A stretch of 50,127 nt of DNA from Bacteroides sp. (GTDB taxonomy: Bacteria; Bacteroidota; Bacteroidia; Bacteroidales; Muribaculaceae). Below the pieces are notes generated by a model that was not told the DNA's origin, made no database searches, and worked only from the letters and a program-made list of their open reading frames with translations. Shown here one piece after another: positions 16,330-26,094 of the stretch; within the stretch, counting starts at the first letter, position 1; each line of letters starts with the position of its first letter. A program made the position numbers and the translations under genes. The stretch is from contig JAAVCK010000017.1 of NCBI GenBank assembly GCA_014802325.1, positions 1 through 50,127 of the forward strand, given 5' to 3'.

Positions 16330-17648
16330 CTTTCAAGGCCTTTTTTGAGTTCGGAAGGACTGCATCGGAGTCCGTTGGCTATGACTACTATCACGTGAGT
16401 GGGCGATCCGGACTCGTCAAAGCGGTAGCCGGCGAAACTTCTCACTCCCTTCATCGACCCGGTCTTCAGTGCTACGGAGCCTTCGAGTGGAGTGTCGAGA
16501 AATGTGCGTCGCATCGTGCCGTCGCGACCGGCCACCGGAAACAGCGACGTGTAGTCTGTGCCATATTCCGGGCCGAGCATCGAGCGGAGCACATCGGTCA
16601 TAAACTGAGCTGTCAGCCTGTCGTTGCGCGACAGGCCGCTCCCGTCTTCTATCGACAAGCCTGTAGTGGATATACCCTTGTCTTTCCATATCATCAACTC
16701 CTCGTCGATGGCGTCGGCTCTTGAAGCGCCCGGTCGTATGGCGCGGAGCATACCCTCAGCCATCATATTGTCTGACCGGTGCATGAGGCTGCGCAGTATC
16801 GAATCGAAAGTAGGGGAGAAGTGGGTGTAGATGAGAGTGAAGCCTGAGGCGGGCGATATGTTTTCGCCCTTCACCTCTATGCCGGCTTTGCGCAGAGTCT
16901 CGGTGACTTCATGGCGCATCACCTTCGATGGGTCGGGAGTGGAGAGTCGGTCGCTCCAGCCCTTTGGCGGTATGCGGCCTGAGAAAGTGATGGTCGACGA
17001 GCCGTCATGACGCTTCACGCTGCGGGCGCGGGCCGAGGGATTGATATGGCGTATGTCGAGGTCGGGCACGTGAGGTTCGGTGGTGCGCGACGGGAGGCGG
17101 AGTATGAATTTATTGTCGCGGAAGTTGGCGCCGTGGAGGTCAGTGCCGTAAGGCCATGTCAGATCCTCTTTCATCCATCCGGCCGGTGTGCCGGTGTGGA
17201 TGAATCCGCTTTCGTCCACAATCACCCGTCCTTCCACCCTTGTTATGCCGGCGGCGCGGAGTCCGGCAGCAATACTGTCGGCAAAATGGCATGCCTCGGG
17301 AAAATGTTCGCTCTCTATGGTCGGATCGCCCGACACTTTGATTACGATGTTTCCGCGGAGCACGTTGCCTTCGATCTTACCTTCTGCCACCACGGGTGTA
17401 GCAAACCGCTCGTCGGAATCCGACAGGTTGAGCACCGAGGCCGAGGTGACCGCTTTCATTATGCTGGCAGGGATAAGTGGTGTGGTGATATTGGCCTGCA
17501 CCACGGGACGTCCGAAAGTGAGGTCAAACACCATCACGGCCGTGCGCGTGGTGTCGATTCCTTTTACTTTAAGCGGGAAAGCAGCGGCGCTGAGTCCGCT
17601 ACACATTATTAATATAAAGATGGCTAATTGTGATAATGTCCGGTTCAT
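16308..17648 (-). CDS. dacB: D-alanyl-D-alanine carboxypeptidase/endopeptidase (PBP4, family S13)
   Basis: This periplasmic penicillin-binding protein trims stem peptides and cuts cross-links in peptidoglycan. The 446-residue protein has a signal peptide (about 1-23) and the three active-site motifs in order: Ser62-x-x-Lys65 in PASIMKAVTSA, Ser292-Asp-Asn294 in HRSDNMMAEG, and Lys395-Thr-Gly397 in ALKTGSMKG. The roughly 230 residues between the first two motifs are the insertion that defines PBP4/S13 enzymes. The ATG at 17648 is well supported by the signal peptide. Upstream only a near-match TAATTTCG (17652-17659) is seen. The genes downstream have their own promoter inside its 3' end. Confidence 0.95.
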   Translation of the reverse strand: MNRTLSQLAIFILIMCSGLSAAAFPLKVKGIDTTRTAVMVFDLTFGRPVVQANITTPLIPASIMKAVTSASVLNLSDSDERFATPVVAEGKIEGNVLRGNIVIKVSGDPTIESEHFPEACHFADSIAAGLRAAGITRVEGRVIVDESGFIHTGTPAGWMKEDLTWPYGTDLHGANFRDNKFILRLPSRTTEPHVPDLDIRHINPSARARSVKRHDGSSTITFSGRIPPKGWSDRLSTPDPSKVMRHEVTETLRKAGIEVKGENISPASGFTLIYTHFSPTFDSILRSLMHRSDNMMAEGMLRAIRPGASRADAIDEELMIWKDKGISTTGLSIEDGSGLSRNDRLTAQFMTDVLRSMLGPEYGTDYTSLFPVAGRDGTMRRTFLDTPLEGSVALKTGSMKGVRSFAGYRFDESGSPTHVIVVIANGLRCSPSELKKGLESLLMEIF

Positions 17649-17765
17649 ACTACGAAATTAGTTATTATTCTCCGAAATACGGCTGATCTTAATATTTTTT
17701 GTGAAATTACTTGGCAAATATCGGCTTTTATACATCTTTTTTGCCCGTTTGATTGAATTTTTCAA

Positions 17766-17815
17766 TACTTTTGCTTGAAATTTTTGTAATTTAACAATGA
17801 TATTTTGTAACTTTG
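17766..17815 (+). promoter_or_regulatory. Two tandem -7 boxes before the secreted-protein cluster
   Basis: TACTTTTG (17766-17773) and TAACTTTG (17808-17815) both match TAnnTTTG. TTTG lies 22 bases before the first (17740-17743) and 21 bases before the second (17783-17786). The downstream box is better and predicts a leader of about 45 bases. The 217-base spacer between dacB and 17866 is AT-rich and holds nothing else I can identify. Confidence 0.6.
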
Positions 17816-17865
17816 CACAAATTTCCAACAATTTCTATCAAATCATTATCAAGTTTTTTTATCTT

Positions 17866-20061
17866 ATGAAAAAATTCTACACATTTCTGTTATGGATGAT
17901 TGCGGCTGTGGTGTGCATTCCTGTTGCCTCGGCCAAGACCGTAACCGTGAAAGTCGACGATCCCACAGCGGTATATTATGTGGATCCGACCAATAATTAT
18001 AGCTTTGGTTCGTGGGATGCCAATAATTCACATGTATTTGAATCAGACGAAAATATTTCCATACCTTTGTCGACAAACTCAGGATATGTAATCAAGGCAA
18101 TTACCGTCCAAGGCTCTGGCAAATCCTTATTCAGCGGTTCATCTACCGGTGCATCAATCTGGTTCAGCGATTGCGAGGACGGTGATGAAGTATTCGTGAC
18201 CACCGGTGAGAAAGAGTCAAAGATTCTGGTAATCAAAGGCGATCCCGAAAAAATCTACATTCGCGACGATAACTGGTTTACTCACCGCGGCGACGAGAGC
18301 GACACCGCTTGGAACAGCGAGACCGGTACATGGACTATCAAATGTACTTCGGATTACGGCCAGACAACAATTTATTCAAACGATGGTTACAAGCTCGCTT
18401 CTGTAGTTGATGATACTGATAAGGAATATGTGAGCAATGCCCCCGCCACAAGCTGCACCATCAGCCAGAGCTATCTTAACTACGGTAATACCAACATTAC
18501 TGTAGTGGCCAAGACCGATGCCGAGGTATTCGACGGCCATGTCGTGGTTAATGTAGATGGCGACGCATCGAAAGTGGCTCTTAGAGTCAATGGTTCTTCT
18601 TCCAACGTAGTACTTAGCGAAGGTCAGAACGACTGGTATTTCGCCACCGCTAATGCTTTCCCTGTTACTCTTCAGCACGCTTCCAACTCTACATCTAACC
18701 CCGAGATTCTTTACGAAGTAAAACTCAATGGAAAGGTTGTGACTCCCGTTGACCGTGTGTATACTTTTGAAACGCTGGAAAAAGACGATGTGATCGATAT
18801 TGCAGTATCAGTTCCGGAAGAAGACACCAACGTAAGCATCACTTTTGCTGACGATACCTCTCGCGATGCTGTGAAGTATATCTATCTCAACAATCAGAAA
18901 GTTGACCTTACCAACTGCGCTTCGATCGCAGCCAAGACAGGATGGAAGATTCAGTTCAACCTTGACTATCAGAACTATGACTTGGCTCTTACCGAAAACG
19001 GTAAGGCAGTCAATGTAAATTACGGATCGTACGCTACCACACTTCTTGAGACTACCGGCTACGAGTTCAAACTCACAGCCACAGAGAAAGAGCCCCTCAA
19101 AGTCACTGTGATCTGCGAGAACTACGAGCATCTTATCATGGCTTCGGATTATAATTATAACAACCTGTATGAACTTACCGGCATAGAGACTGAACTTAAA
19201 ATAAAGCCCGCTAATACTACTGCGTACTTCAAGGCTGATAGCGGCTGGTATATCAAGAGCAAGTCAAATGCCGACACCGGTGATACATATGCGTATAGCT
19301 CATTGACCCTGACCGACGGAATGACTCTTTTCATCGAAGTTGAGGAATTCCTTCGCGACAAGAGCTTTGTTCTCTTCACCGAGCCTATTGAGTGGAACTA
19401 TCTTGACCTGACATTAAACTCAGGAGATCTTGCTCAGAAAATTAGCCTGAAGGATAATACCGGTTATCAGGTAGTTAATTACAACGAATCTGACCTCAGC
19501 AGTATCTCCATTTACGGATATCCTCAAGGTACGTATACGTCTCCCGACGTCTTCATCAACGGGGTTAAATGTACCAACAACTGGGGATTATATCCCGAAC
19601 TCAAGACTTTGAAAGATGGTGACGTAGTGAAGGTAATGAGTCAGAATGCTCCTCTCCACGACGTAACCTACAAAGTAGCTGATGATGTAAACGTGAAAGT
19701 GGTTCACGACCGCGTTGCCGAAGTTGACCACACCGATGCTCATCAGGTGCACGCCGGTACCGAGATCCACATCATCCCCGTATCACGCGCCGGCATAAAG
19801 GTTAAAGCCGGTAATGTAGAGCTGGTAGCTGACAGTGAAGGTAAGTTTGTCCACACTGTGACCGCGCCTGTAGAAATCGCAATCACTTCAGACTCCACCA
19901 CTTCTATCAGCGACATCGATGCCGCTTCGGACGACGCTGCTGTAGACGTCTACAATCTTCAGGGTGTATGTGTGCGTCGTGCTGCTACCGCTGCTGAAAT
20001 CAACACCCTCCCTGCCGGAGTATACATCACCACCGAAGGCAAGAAAATTATAGTGAAATAA
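17866..20061 (+). CDS. Large secreted beta-module protein with sorting-type C-terminus
   Basis: The 731-residue protein has a signal peptide (1 to about 23, MKKFYTFLLWMIAA...ASA). It is then built of roughly 80-100-residue beta-rich modules with recurring patterns such as NSGYVIKAI, GWKIQFNL, GWYIKS, NTGYQVV and LKDGDVVKV. No catalytic motif is evident. The last about 55 residues (DVYNLQGVCVRRA ... LPAGVYITTEGKKIIVK) look like the Bacteroidota C-terminal sorting domain used for type IX secretion or surface attachment. The open frame reaches back to 17797, but the ATG at 17866 gives a proper signal peptide and lies after the promoter. The subtilase gene starts 6 bases downstream. Confidence 0.85.
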   Translation: MKKFYTFLLWMIAAVVCIPVASAKTVTVKVDDPTAVYYVDPTNNYSFGSWDANNSHVFESDENISIPLSTNSGYVIKAITVQGSGKSLFSGSSTGASIWFSDCEDGDEVFVTTGEKESKILVIKGDPEKIYIRDDNWFTHRGDESDTAWNSETGTWTIKCTSDYGQTTIYSNDGYKLASVVDDTDKEYVSNAPATSCTISQSYLNYGNTNITVVAKTDAEVFDGHVVVNVDGDASKVALRVNGSSSNVVLSEGQNDWYFATANAFPVTLQHASNSTSNPEILYEVKLNGKVVTPVDRVYTFETLEKDDVIDIAVSVPEEDTNVSITFADDTSRDAVKYIYLNNQKVDLTNCASIAAKTGWKIQFNLDYQNYDLALTENGKAVNVNYGSYATTLLETTGYEFKLTATEKEPLKVTVICENYEHLIMASDYNYNNLYELTGIETELKIKPANTTAYFKADSGWYIKSKSNADTGDTYAYSSLTLTDGMTLFIEVEEFLRDKSFVLFTEPIEWNYLDLTLNSGDLAQKISLKDNTGYQVVNYNESDLSSISIYGYPQGTYTSPDVFINGVKCTNNWGLYPELKTLKDGDVVKVMSQNAPLHDVTYKVADDVNVKVVHDRVAEVDHTDAHQVHAGTEIHIIPVSRAGIKVKAGNVELVADSEGKFVHTVTAPVEIAITSDSTTSISDIDAASDDAAVDVYNLQGVCVRRAATAAEINTLPAGVYITTEGKKIIVK

Positions 20062-20067
20062 TATAGA

Positions 20068-22356
20068 ATGAGAATCCTTATTTTAGCAGCAGCTTTGGCG
20101 GTAAGTGCCGGGGCTGCTGCCATTTCAAAAACCGATCTCGGCAGCCGTGCGCGCCTCCACGCCGCACGCCACGGCCTTGTGGCCGCTCCTGTAGCCGATG
20201 GACAGAAGATTAAGTATGTGCCCCGTCACGCTGCCGGGCAGGCAGCTCAGGAGGCCGAAGTAAAAGCGTTTATAACCTTAGTAGCCGGCGCCGATGCCTC
20301 GTCGCTCGAAGCGCTCGGCGTAACTGTGGAAGGCGGCCGCGGCCGCATGGTGCTCGCATCGTTTCCCGAGTCACTCCTCGAAGCCGTGGAGGCGTTGCCT
20401 GAAGTGGAAGGCATCCGCACCGACAGTCCTCTCTCACCCAAGATGAACCTCGTGCGCGAGGTCACCGGTATCGACCGCATCCACTCCGGAGTGGATCTTC
20501 CCCAGCCATTCACCGGCAAAGGTGTGGTGGCAGGTATAGTCGACGGCGGTATCGACCCCAATCATGTCAACTTCAAGAATCCTGACGGCACTCCCCGTAT
20601 AGGCAACTTCACTTATTTCCGCCCCACTCAGAGCGGCGAATATGTGCAGCAGACTTTCGGTGCCGACTATATACCCGTGATCGATACCGAGACCTCGACT
20701 ACCTTTCACGGTACTCATACGCTCGGCATCATGGCCGGATCGTATACCGGCGATGTGAATGTGGCCGTGGCCAACGCTGACGGCATGACTGCTAAAGCTG
20801 AAAAGCAGGCCAATCCTTACTACGGAGTGGCTACCGGCGCTGACCTTGCAGTGTCGTGCGGCGCGTCGAGCGACTACTATGTGGCTCTCGGTATAGAGGC
20901 TATACTCGACTATGCTTACTACGAGCGCAATGCACCTTCGGTGATCAATCTCTCGCTCGGCAATAACCTCGGTGCCCACGACGGATCTTCGTCGCTCTGT
21001 CAGTATCTTGATCAGGTATCCGACCTCGACCGCGTGATATTCTGTGTGGCCGCAGGTAATGAAGGCGAACTCCCCATAGCACTCCACAAGACCTTCACTG
21101 CCGACGATCTGTCTCTCTCAACTTGTCTGCGCCCCGGGGTAGAAGTCGAGGGTATGCAGAACGCACGCTACGGACAGACTTATATTTACAGCGACAGCGA
21201 CACCCAGTTTGAACTTCAGGCCATCGTGGTCAACCGTTCGCGCGGCGCCGTGGCTATGCGTATGCCGCTTGCCGCTACCTCGGGTGCTATGAAATACTGG
21301 GTCAGCGGTTCGCAATATCAGGCGAGCGACGACGATGTAGTATCGCCTCAGCTCGCAAAATGGTTTACCGGATATATTGGCGTAGGCGCTGAATTTGACT
21401 CCACCACCGGGCGCTACTACGGTATTATCGACTATATGCTCTGGGATAATACCTCGGGCAACCCCGACGGCAACTATGTGGTAGGTATTCAGGTCAACGG
21501 TCAGGCAGGTCAGCGCGTGGATATGTACGGCGACGGTGCCTACTGCGACTTCTCGGCTTACGGCATGGACGGATTTTCCGACGGTATGACCGACGGTACT
21601 ATCTCTGACGTGGCTTGCGGATTCAACACCATATCGGTAGGATCGTACAACACCCGGGACACCTGGGCCGCCATGGACGGATTCACCTATACTTATCCCA
21701 CTCCCTTCCCCGTAGGTCAGATCTCGGGCTACTCCTCATATGCGTCGCTGCCCGACGGCCGCACGCTTCCCGAAATCTGTGCTCCCGGCGCCACGGTGAT
21801 TTCGTCGAGCAACGAGTATTATATCGTGGAAAACGGTTTCGGCGACGAACTCCGCTCGGCTTACGTGGAGGCCGACGGCCGCGGATATTCATGGCAGCAG
21901 TGCACAGGTACCTCGATGGCTACCCCTGTAGTGAGCGGTACCATCGCTCTCTGGCTCGAAGCAGATCCCACGCTCACCTATAAAGAAGTGAAGCAGATAC
22001 TGGCCGAGACAGCTGTGAAAGATGAATACGTGCTGGCCGACGATCCCGCCCGCTGGGGTGCAGGTAAGCTCGACGCCTACGCAGGTCTGCGCAAGGTACT
22101 TGCCCAGACCGGTATAGAAGGTGTGCTGACCGAAAACTCGCAGCTTACCGTGACTCCCGCCGGTGTAAGCTCATATGCTGTCACACTTCCCGGAGCCAAG
22201 GCTCTTGACCTTCGTGTCTACTCTACATCGGGCGCTACCGTGAAGACCCTCAAGGCCGACGGTTGCGACGCAGTGATAGATCTGTCGGACCTTAACGCAG
22301 GCATCTACCTGCTTAACGTCAACGGAGCGGAAACACGTAAGTTAGCAGTAAGATAA
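20068..22356 (+). CDS. Secreted subtilisin-like serine protease (S8) with sorting-type C-terminus
   Basis: The 762-residue S8 protease has a signal peptide (about 1-18) and a propeptide-like region (about 45-125, AFITLVAGADASSLEAL onward). The catalytic domain carries Asp159 in GIVDGGID, His214 in FHGTHTLGIMAGS, the oxyanion Asn331 in VAAGNEGE and Ser616 in GTSMATPVVSG. About 285 residues separate Asn331 and Ser616, much more than in subtilisin. This insertion is beta-rich and may be an extra domain controlling access. The C-terminus (DLRVYSTSGATVKTL ... NAGIYLLNVNGAETRKLAVR) is a sorting-type tail. All triad residues are present, so it should be active. It is the middle gene of the secreted three-gene set. 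Confidence 0.93.
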   Translation: MRILILAAALAVSAGAAAISKTDLGSRARLHAARHGLVAAPVADGQKIKYVPRHAAGQAAQEAEVKAFITLVAGADASSLEALGVTVEGGRGRMVLASFPESLLEAVEALPEVEGIRTDSPLSPKMNLVREVTGIDRIHSGVDLPQPFTGKGVVAGIVDGGIDPNHVNFKNPDGTPRIGNFTYFRPTQSGEYVQQTFGADYIPVIDTETSTTFHGTHTLGIMAGSYTGDVNVAVANADGMTAKAEKQANPYYGVATGADLAVSCGASSDYYVALGIEAILDYAYYERNAPSVINLSLGNNLGAHDGSSSLCQYLDQVSDLDRVIFCVAAGNEGELPIALHKTFTADDLSLSTCLRPGVEVEGMQNARYGQTYIYSDSDTQFELQAIVVNRSRGAVAMRMPLAATSGAMKYWVSGSQYQASDDDVVSPQLAKWFTGYIGVGAEFDSTTGRYYGIIDYMLWDNTSGNPDGNYVVGIQVNGQAGQRVDMYGDGAYCDFSAYGMDGFSDGMTDGTISDVACGFNTISVGSYNTRDTWAAMDGFTYTYPTPFPVGQISGYSSYASLPDGRTLPEICAPGATVISSSNEYYIVENGFGDELRSAYVEADGRGYSWQQCTGTSMATPVVSGTIALWLEADPTLTYKEVKQILAETAVKDEYVLADDPARWGAGKLDAYAGLRKVLAQTGIEGVLTENSQLTVTPAGVSSYAVTLPGAKALDLRVYSTSGATVKTLKADGCDAVIDLSDLNAGIYLLNVNGAETRKLAVR

Positions 22357-22388
22357 TCAATCAATTCTATCACGATACAACATCTGCA

Positions 22389-25300
22389 ATGAAATTAACA
22401 AGTATCATCTCACGCATGGCCCTCGCGGGGGCCATGACGATGGGTTTCCTCACGGCTTCAGCCGAGGAACCCATCATCACGTTTCATACCAATGTGTATG
22501 ACAACACAGGCGAGACAAACGCTTTTCATTTCTATCTCGGTGCGAAAGAACCCATCTACGTTGACGTAGACTGCGGCTTCGGCAGCATAGAGACCGAAGT
22601 GGGCGAGGCGGTATTTGACTCGGAGACCGGAGGCATTTCGGCCACAGTGATCACCTGTACGGTATCAGAGGAAGGTATGGTGCGTATATACGGCGATGCT
22701 TCCAAGATCGACTATATCGATATGGAAGGATGCTACATATCCGACATTTCTTTCCCCCAGCTCACCGAGGTTGAGATAATCAATCTCTCTTACAACGAGC
22801 TCAATGCGCTTGACCTCAGCCACATGACCAAGCTCCAGTCTATCGACGTGAGCCGCAACCCGTTTACCGCCGAGACTCCGCTTGTGATCGGTGCCAACAA
22901 GCCTGACCTCGCTATTCTCGACATCAGTATTATTGATTACATCGATCAGTCGTTTAATCTGTCGGATTATCCGGCCATGCGCTCGTTTCTCGCATGGTCT
23001 GTGCGCGACCTCAAGACTATCGACCCCACCGGTTGCCCCTATCTGCTTCAGCTTTCGGCCGACCTGTCGGGCATATCGAGCATTGACGTGTCGAAAAATC
23101 CGTCGCTCATGATTCTCAATGTAGCCGATACGAAGGTTACCGAGCTTGACCTCTCTAACAATCCCTACCTGACCGAACTTTACTGCGGTCACCGTGCTGC
23201 GGGATTTGAGAACTATAAAATGACTTCGCTCGACCTGAGCAACAAATCCGAGCTTCAGCGCCTTTTCTGCGAGGGCAATGCGCTCACCACGCTCGACGTA
23301 TCGGGTTGTCCGAAACTCATCAACTTATCGTGCACCAACAATCTTCTGACAGAGCTGAATATCGACGCATGTCCGAATATCGCCACGCTCAATGTGATGA
23401 ACAACCTCATGGACTTCTCCACGCTGCCCCTTCCGCGCGAGACTTTCAATGAGTACTACTACACCCAGTGCCCCATAGCCATGGCTCGCTCTTATGCGGT
23501 GGGCACCAAACTCGATTTCAGCGACAAGGTACTCCGTGAGGGTTCGGTGACTCAGGCTTTCCTCTTTCAGGTGTCGGAAGAATCTCCCAACACTCCCGAG
23601 ATGCTGCCCGAAGATTACTACTCGTATGAAAACGGTACCTTCACTCTGCTCAAGACCGTGACCGACAGTGTGTATGTAACCTTCATCAACGATATTTTCC
23701 AGGATTATCCCATGACTACTTCAAAATTCCTTGTTAAGGAAGAATCGGAGATGGGCAAGCCTAATCCTGTGATTGACCTTTCGTTCTATCCTACGGTCAA
23801 GCAAGTGTCGCTGAGCGTGGGTCTTCAGGGTGCTACATCCGAGAATCCCAAGACATTTAAGGTAGACTTCGGTAACGGCGAACTCGTAGACTTCACCGCC
23901 ACTACCAATGAGCTGCCCATTGCTCCGAACGTGACCGGCACACGCACCGGACACGTGATTATCTACATGCCTGAGGATTCCGACATTTCGGCTTTCGCCA
24001 TCAACGGCCAGCGCCTGATGAGTGTGGATCTGACCCGTGCTATCACTCTGGCATATCTCTCCATTACCGACTGTCAGCTTCCTACCATCAACCTTACATG
24101 GAACCGCTGCCTCCGGTCACTCGACCTCTCGGGCAACAAACTGTCGACTCTCGATCTGTCGGAAGCCAACGGTAGCTACGGCAAAAATGTTCTTTCGCAC
24201 ATCAATGCTTCAAACAACGCCCTCACCGAAGTCGAGCTAAGCACTCGCACTGCTATCCTCTCCCTGGACCTCTCTGACAACAATATCGCCGAGATGAGTC
24301 TTACCAAGCTCTCAAGCCTCACCGATCTCAATCTTTCGGGTAATAAACTTACCGAAGTGAGTCTTACGGATTTGGAAGCTATTGAGACACTCAATCTCTC
24401 GGGCAATCAGTTGACTGCCATACAGCTGCTCGATTATCTGCCCCTGCAGAACTTCGATATTTCGAGCAATAACTTCACTTTCGCCACTCTGCCTCTTCCC
24501 GGTGTAGTGGCCGAATATAAGTATGCTCCTCAGAATGCTATACTGCTCCCCGATATGGCTCCTACGGCCAACCTTTCGGAATGTTATGCAGATATCGACG
24601 GTCAGACTACTTCTTACCGTTGGGTGATGGATGCCACCGGAGCCGATGTGCCTGCCGGCTCTATCACTACAGCCTGCACGGGCCGCTTCCGCTTTACCGA
24701 TGCCGACCTCGGAGTAGTGCGCTGCGAGATGACACATCCTGTCTTCCCTGACTTCAAGGGTGCCGACGTGCTCTCCACCACTGCCGTGCAGACCGCCGAG
24801 ATGCCTACTCACGTGTTTGCTACATTCACTACCACTGAGACAGCTGAGGCAACTCTTGTGCTCGCCGCACAGAAGGACGGTGCGGCAGTGTATATCGACT
24901 GGGAAGGTACAGGCGATGTTGAGCAGTATTCGCTCCAGACCTCATATATATCTTTTGCTGTGAATACTCACGCCGGAGCTGAGGTGAAGTGCTACAGCTA
25001 CGATGAAAACGATGCCGTGACGGTATTCTCTGCCAGTGATATCAAGATGTCGAAGATCGACGCTTCGCCCATGAAGAGCCTTATCAACTTCTCTCTTATC
25101 AATGCAGGTCTCGAAAACGGCAGCATCGTATACCCCTCTTGCATGAATACCCTTGAGGAGCTCTCGCTTGCCGGAAACAATCTGTCGAAACTTGATTTCA
25201 CCGAAGCACCTGCGCTGGTCATGCTCAATCTCAACAGCAATGCGTTCAAGACCTTCGACGCTTCGGCATTTAAGGCTCTTACCAACCTGTATGTAGCTTA

Positions 25301-26003
25301 CAATGAACTTGAATCGGTCAAGCTCGACAATCCCGTGATGTGGGAGTGTGCGCTTGTCAACAATGCTCTCGAAAGCATCGATCTGAGCAAAGTGCCTGCC
25401 ATGCGACAGTTGTTCCTCTCCTACAACAGTCTGTCGACTATCGATATTTCAGCGATTACAAAGCTCGAATCATTCTATATCGACAGAAATAACTTCACTT
25501 TCGCTACTCTGCCTCTTGGAAGCGATATCACCACCTATGTATATAGCAACCAGACACCTCTTGTGGTGACTCCGACTGACGGTTACATCGTAGACCTTTC
25601 GTCGCAGAAGGAATGTCATGGTGTGCCCACTACCTATACATGGTATATCGACTCGCCCTACTATGATGAAAATGATAACCTTGTAGGTGAGAATCTGTAT
25701 GAAGGTGAGGAATACACGATAAAAGATGGTGTGACTACATTTATCAAGCCCTTCACCCATATCATGTGTGTGATGACCAACACGGCTCTGCCTGATCTGC
25801 TGCTCTACACTGACTTTATCGACGTCACTCCTCTCCAGGACAGCATAGAAGAAGTGATAGCCTCAGACTCTCAGGCCGCACGCTGGTATAACCTCAGCGG
25901 CGTGTGTGTGGCAGAGACTGCCGAAGGTCAGGCTCCCTCGCTCGCTCCCGGTATATATGTGCGTGTCACAGCATCGAGCGCTACTAAGGTGCTCGTCGAC
26001 TGA
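22389..26003 (+). CDS. Giant secreted leucine-rich repeat protein with sorting-type C-terminus
   Basis: The 1204-residue protein starts with a signal peptide (about 1-25). Three leucine-rich blocks (about residues 110-350, 540-700 and 880-1040) consist of 20-23-residue repeats such as LTEVELSTRTAILSLDLSDN. Each block closes with a version of NNFTFATLPLP followed by a Tyr-rich edge and an Ig-like beta stretch. The end (ARWYNLSGVCVAE ... LAPGIYVRVTASSATKVLVD) is a sorting-type domain like those of the two upstream products. LRR proteins of this kind usually bind proteins or glycans at the cell surface; a ligand cannot be inferred. The gene starts 32 bases after the subtilase gene and ends in a strong terminator. 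Confidence 0.9.
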   Translation: MKLTSIISRMALAGAMTMGFLTASAEEPIITFHTNVYDNTGETNAFHFYLGAKEPIYVDVDCGFGSIETEVGEAVFDSETGGISATVITCTVSEEGMVRIYGDASKIDYIDMEGCYISDISFPQLTEVEIINLSYNELNALDLSHMTKLQSIDVSRNPFTAETPLVIGANKPDLAILDISIIDYIDQSFNLSDYPAMRSFLAWSVRDLKTIDPTGCPYLLQLSADLSGISSIDVSKNPSLMILNVADTKVTELDLSNNPYLTELYCGHRAAGFENYKMTSLDLSNKSELQRLFCEGNALTTLDVSGCPKLINLSCTNNLLTELNIDACPNIATLNVMNNLMDFSTLPLPRETFNEYYYTQCPIAMARSYAVGTKLDFSDKVLREGSVTQAFLFQVSEESPNTPEMLPEDYYSYENGTFTLLKTVTDSVYVTFINDIFQDYPMTTSKFLVKEESEMGKPNPVIDLSFYPTVKQVSLSVGLQGATSENPKTFKVDFGNGELVDFTATTNELPIAPNVTGTRTGHVIIYMPEDSDISAFAINGQRLMSVDLTRAITLAYLSITDCQLPTINLTWNRCLRSLDLSGNKLSTLDLSEANGSYGKNVLSHINASNNALTEVELSTRTAILSLDLSDNNIAEMSLTKLSSLTDLNLSGNKLTEVSLTDLEAIETLNLSGNQLTAIQLLDYLPLQNFDISSNNFTFATLPLPGVVAEYKYAPQNAILLPDMAPTANLSECYADIDGQTTSYRWVMDATGADVPAGSITTACTGRFRFTDADLGVVRCEMTHPVFPDFKGADVLSTTAVQTAEMPTHVFATFTTTETAEATLVLAAQKDGAAVYIDWEGTGDVEQYSLQTSYISFAVNTHAGAEVKCYSYDENDAVTVFSASDIKMSKIDASPMKSLINFSLINAGLENGSIVYPSCMNTLEELSLAGNNLSKLDFTEAPALVMLNLNSNAFKTFDASAFKALTNLYVAYNELESVKLDNPVMWECALVNNALESIDLSKVPAMRQLFLSYNSLSTIDISAITKLESFYIDRNNFTFATLPLGSDITTYVYSNQTPLVVTPTDGYIVDLSSQKECHGVPTTYTWYIDSPYYDENDNLVGENLYEGEEYTIKDGVTTFIKPFTHIMCVMTNTALPDLLLYTDFIDVTPLQDSIEEVIASDSQAARWYNLSGVCVAETAEGQAPSLAPGIYVRVTASSATKVLVD
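24468..25517 (+). repeat. 30-base direct repeat within the LRR gene
   Basis: The stretch beginning AATAACTTCACTTTCGC at 24468-24497 recurs at 25488-25517 with one difference in 30 bases. Both copies encode NNFTFATLPL at the end of an LRR block. A more diverged third copy (NNLMDFSTLPLP) lies at about 23398-23433. The spacing of about 1 kb reflects duplication of a whole LRR-plus-beta module. Confidence 0.8.
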
Positions 26004-26034
26004 TAGCGAGACTGACACTTACAGATAATATTAT

Positions 26035-26069
26035 CCCCCGGTTCCAAGTCAGGAGCCGGGGGATTTTTT
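26035..26069 (+). terminator. Intrinsic terminator of the secreted-protein cluster
   Basis: CCCCCGGTTCC (26035-26045) pairs with GGAGCCGGGGG (26052-26062) over 11 bp with one G-U pair, loop AAGTCA, followed by A and six Ts. It is a classical rho-independent terminator 32 bases after the LRR stop codon, between convergent genes. Confidence 0.9.
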
Positions 26070-26094
26070 GAGAAAGAGAATTTAGTTCGGGTTG

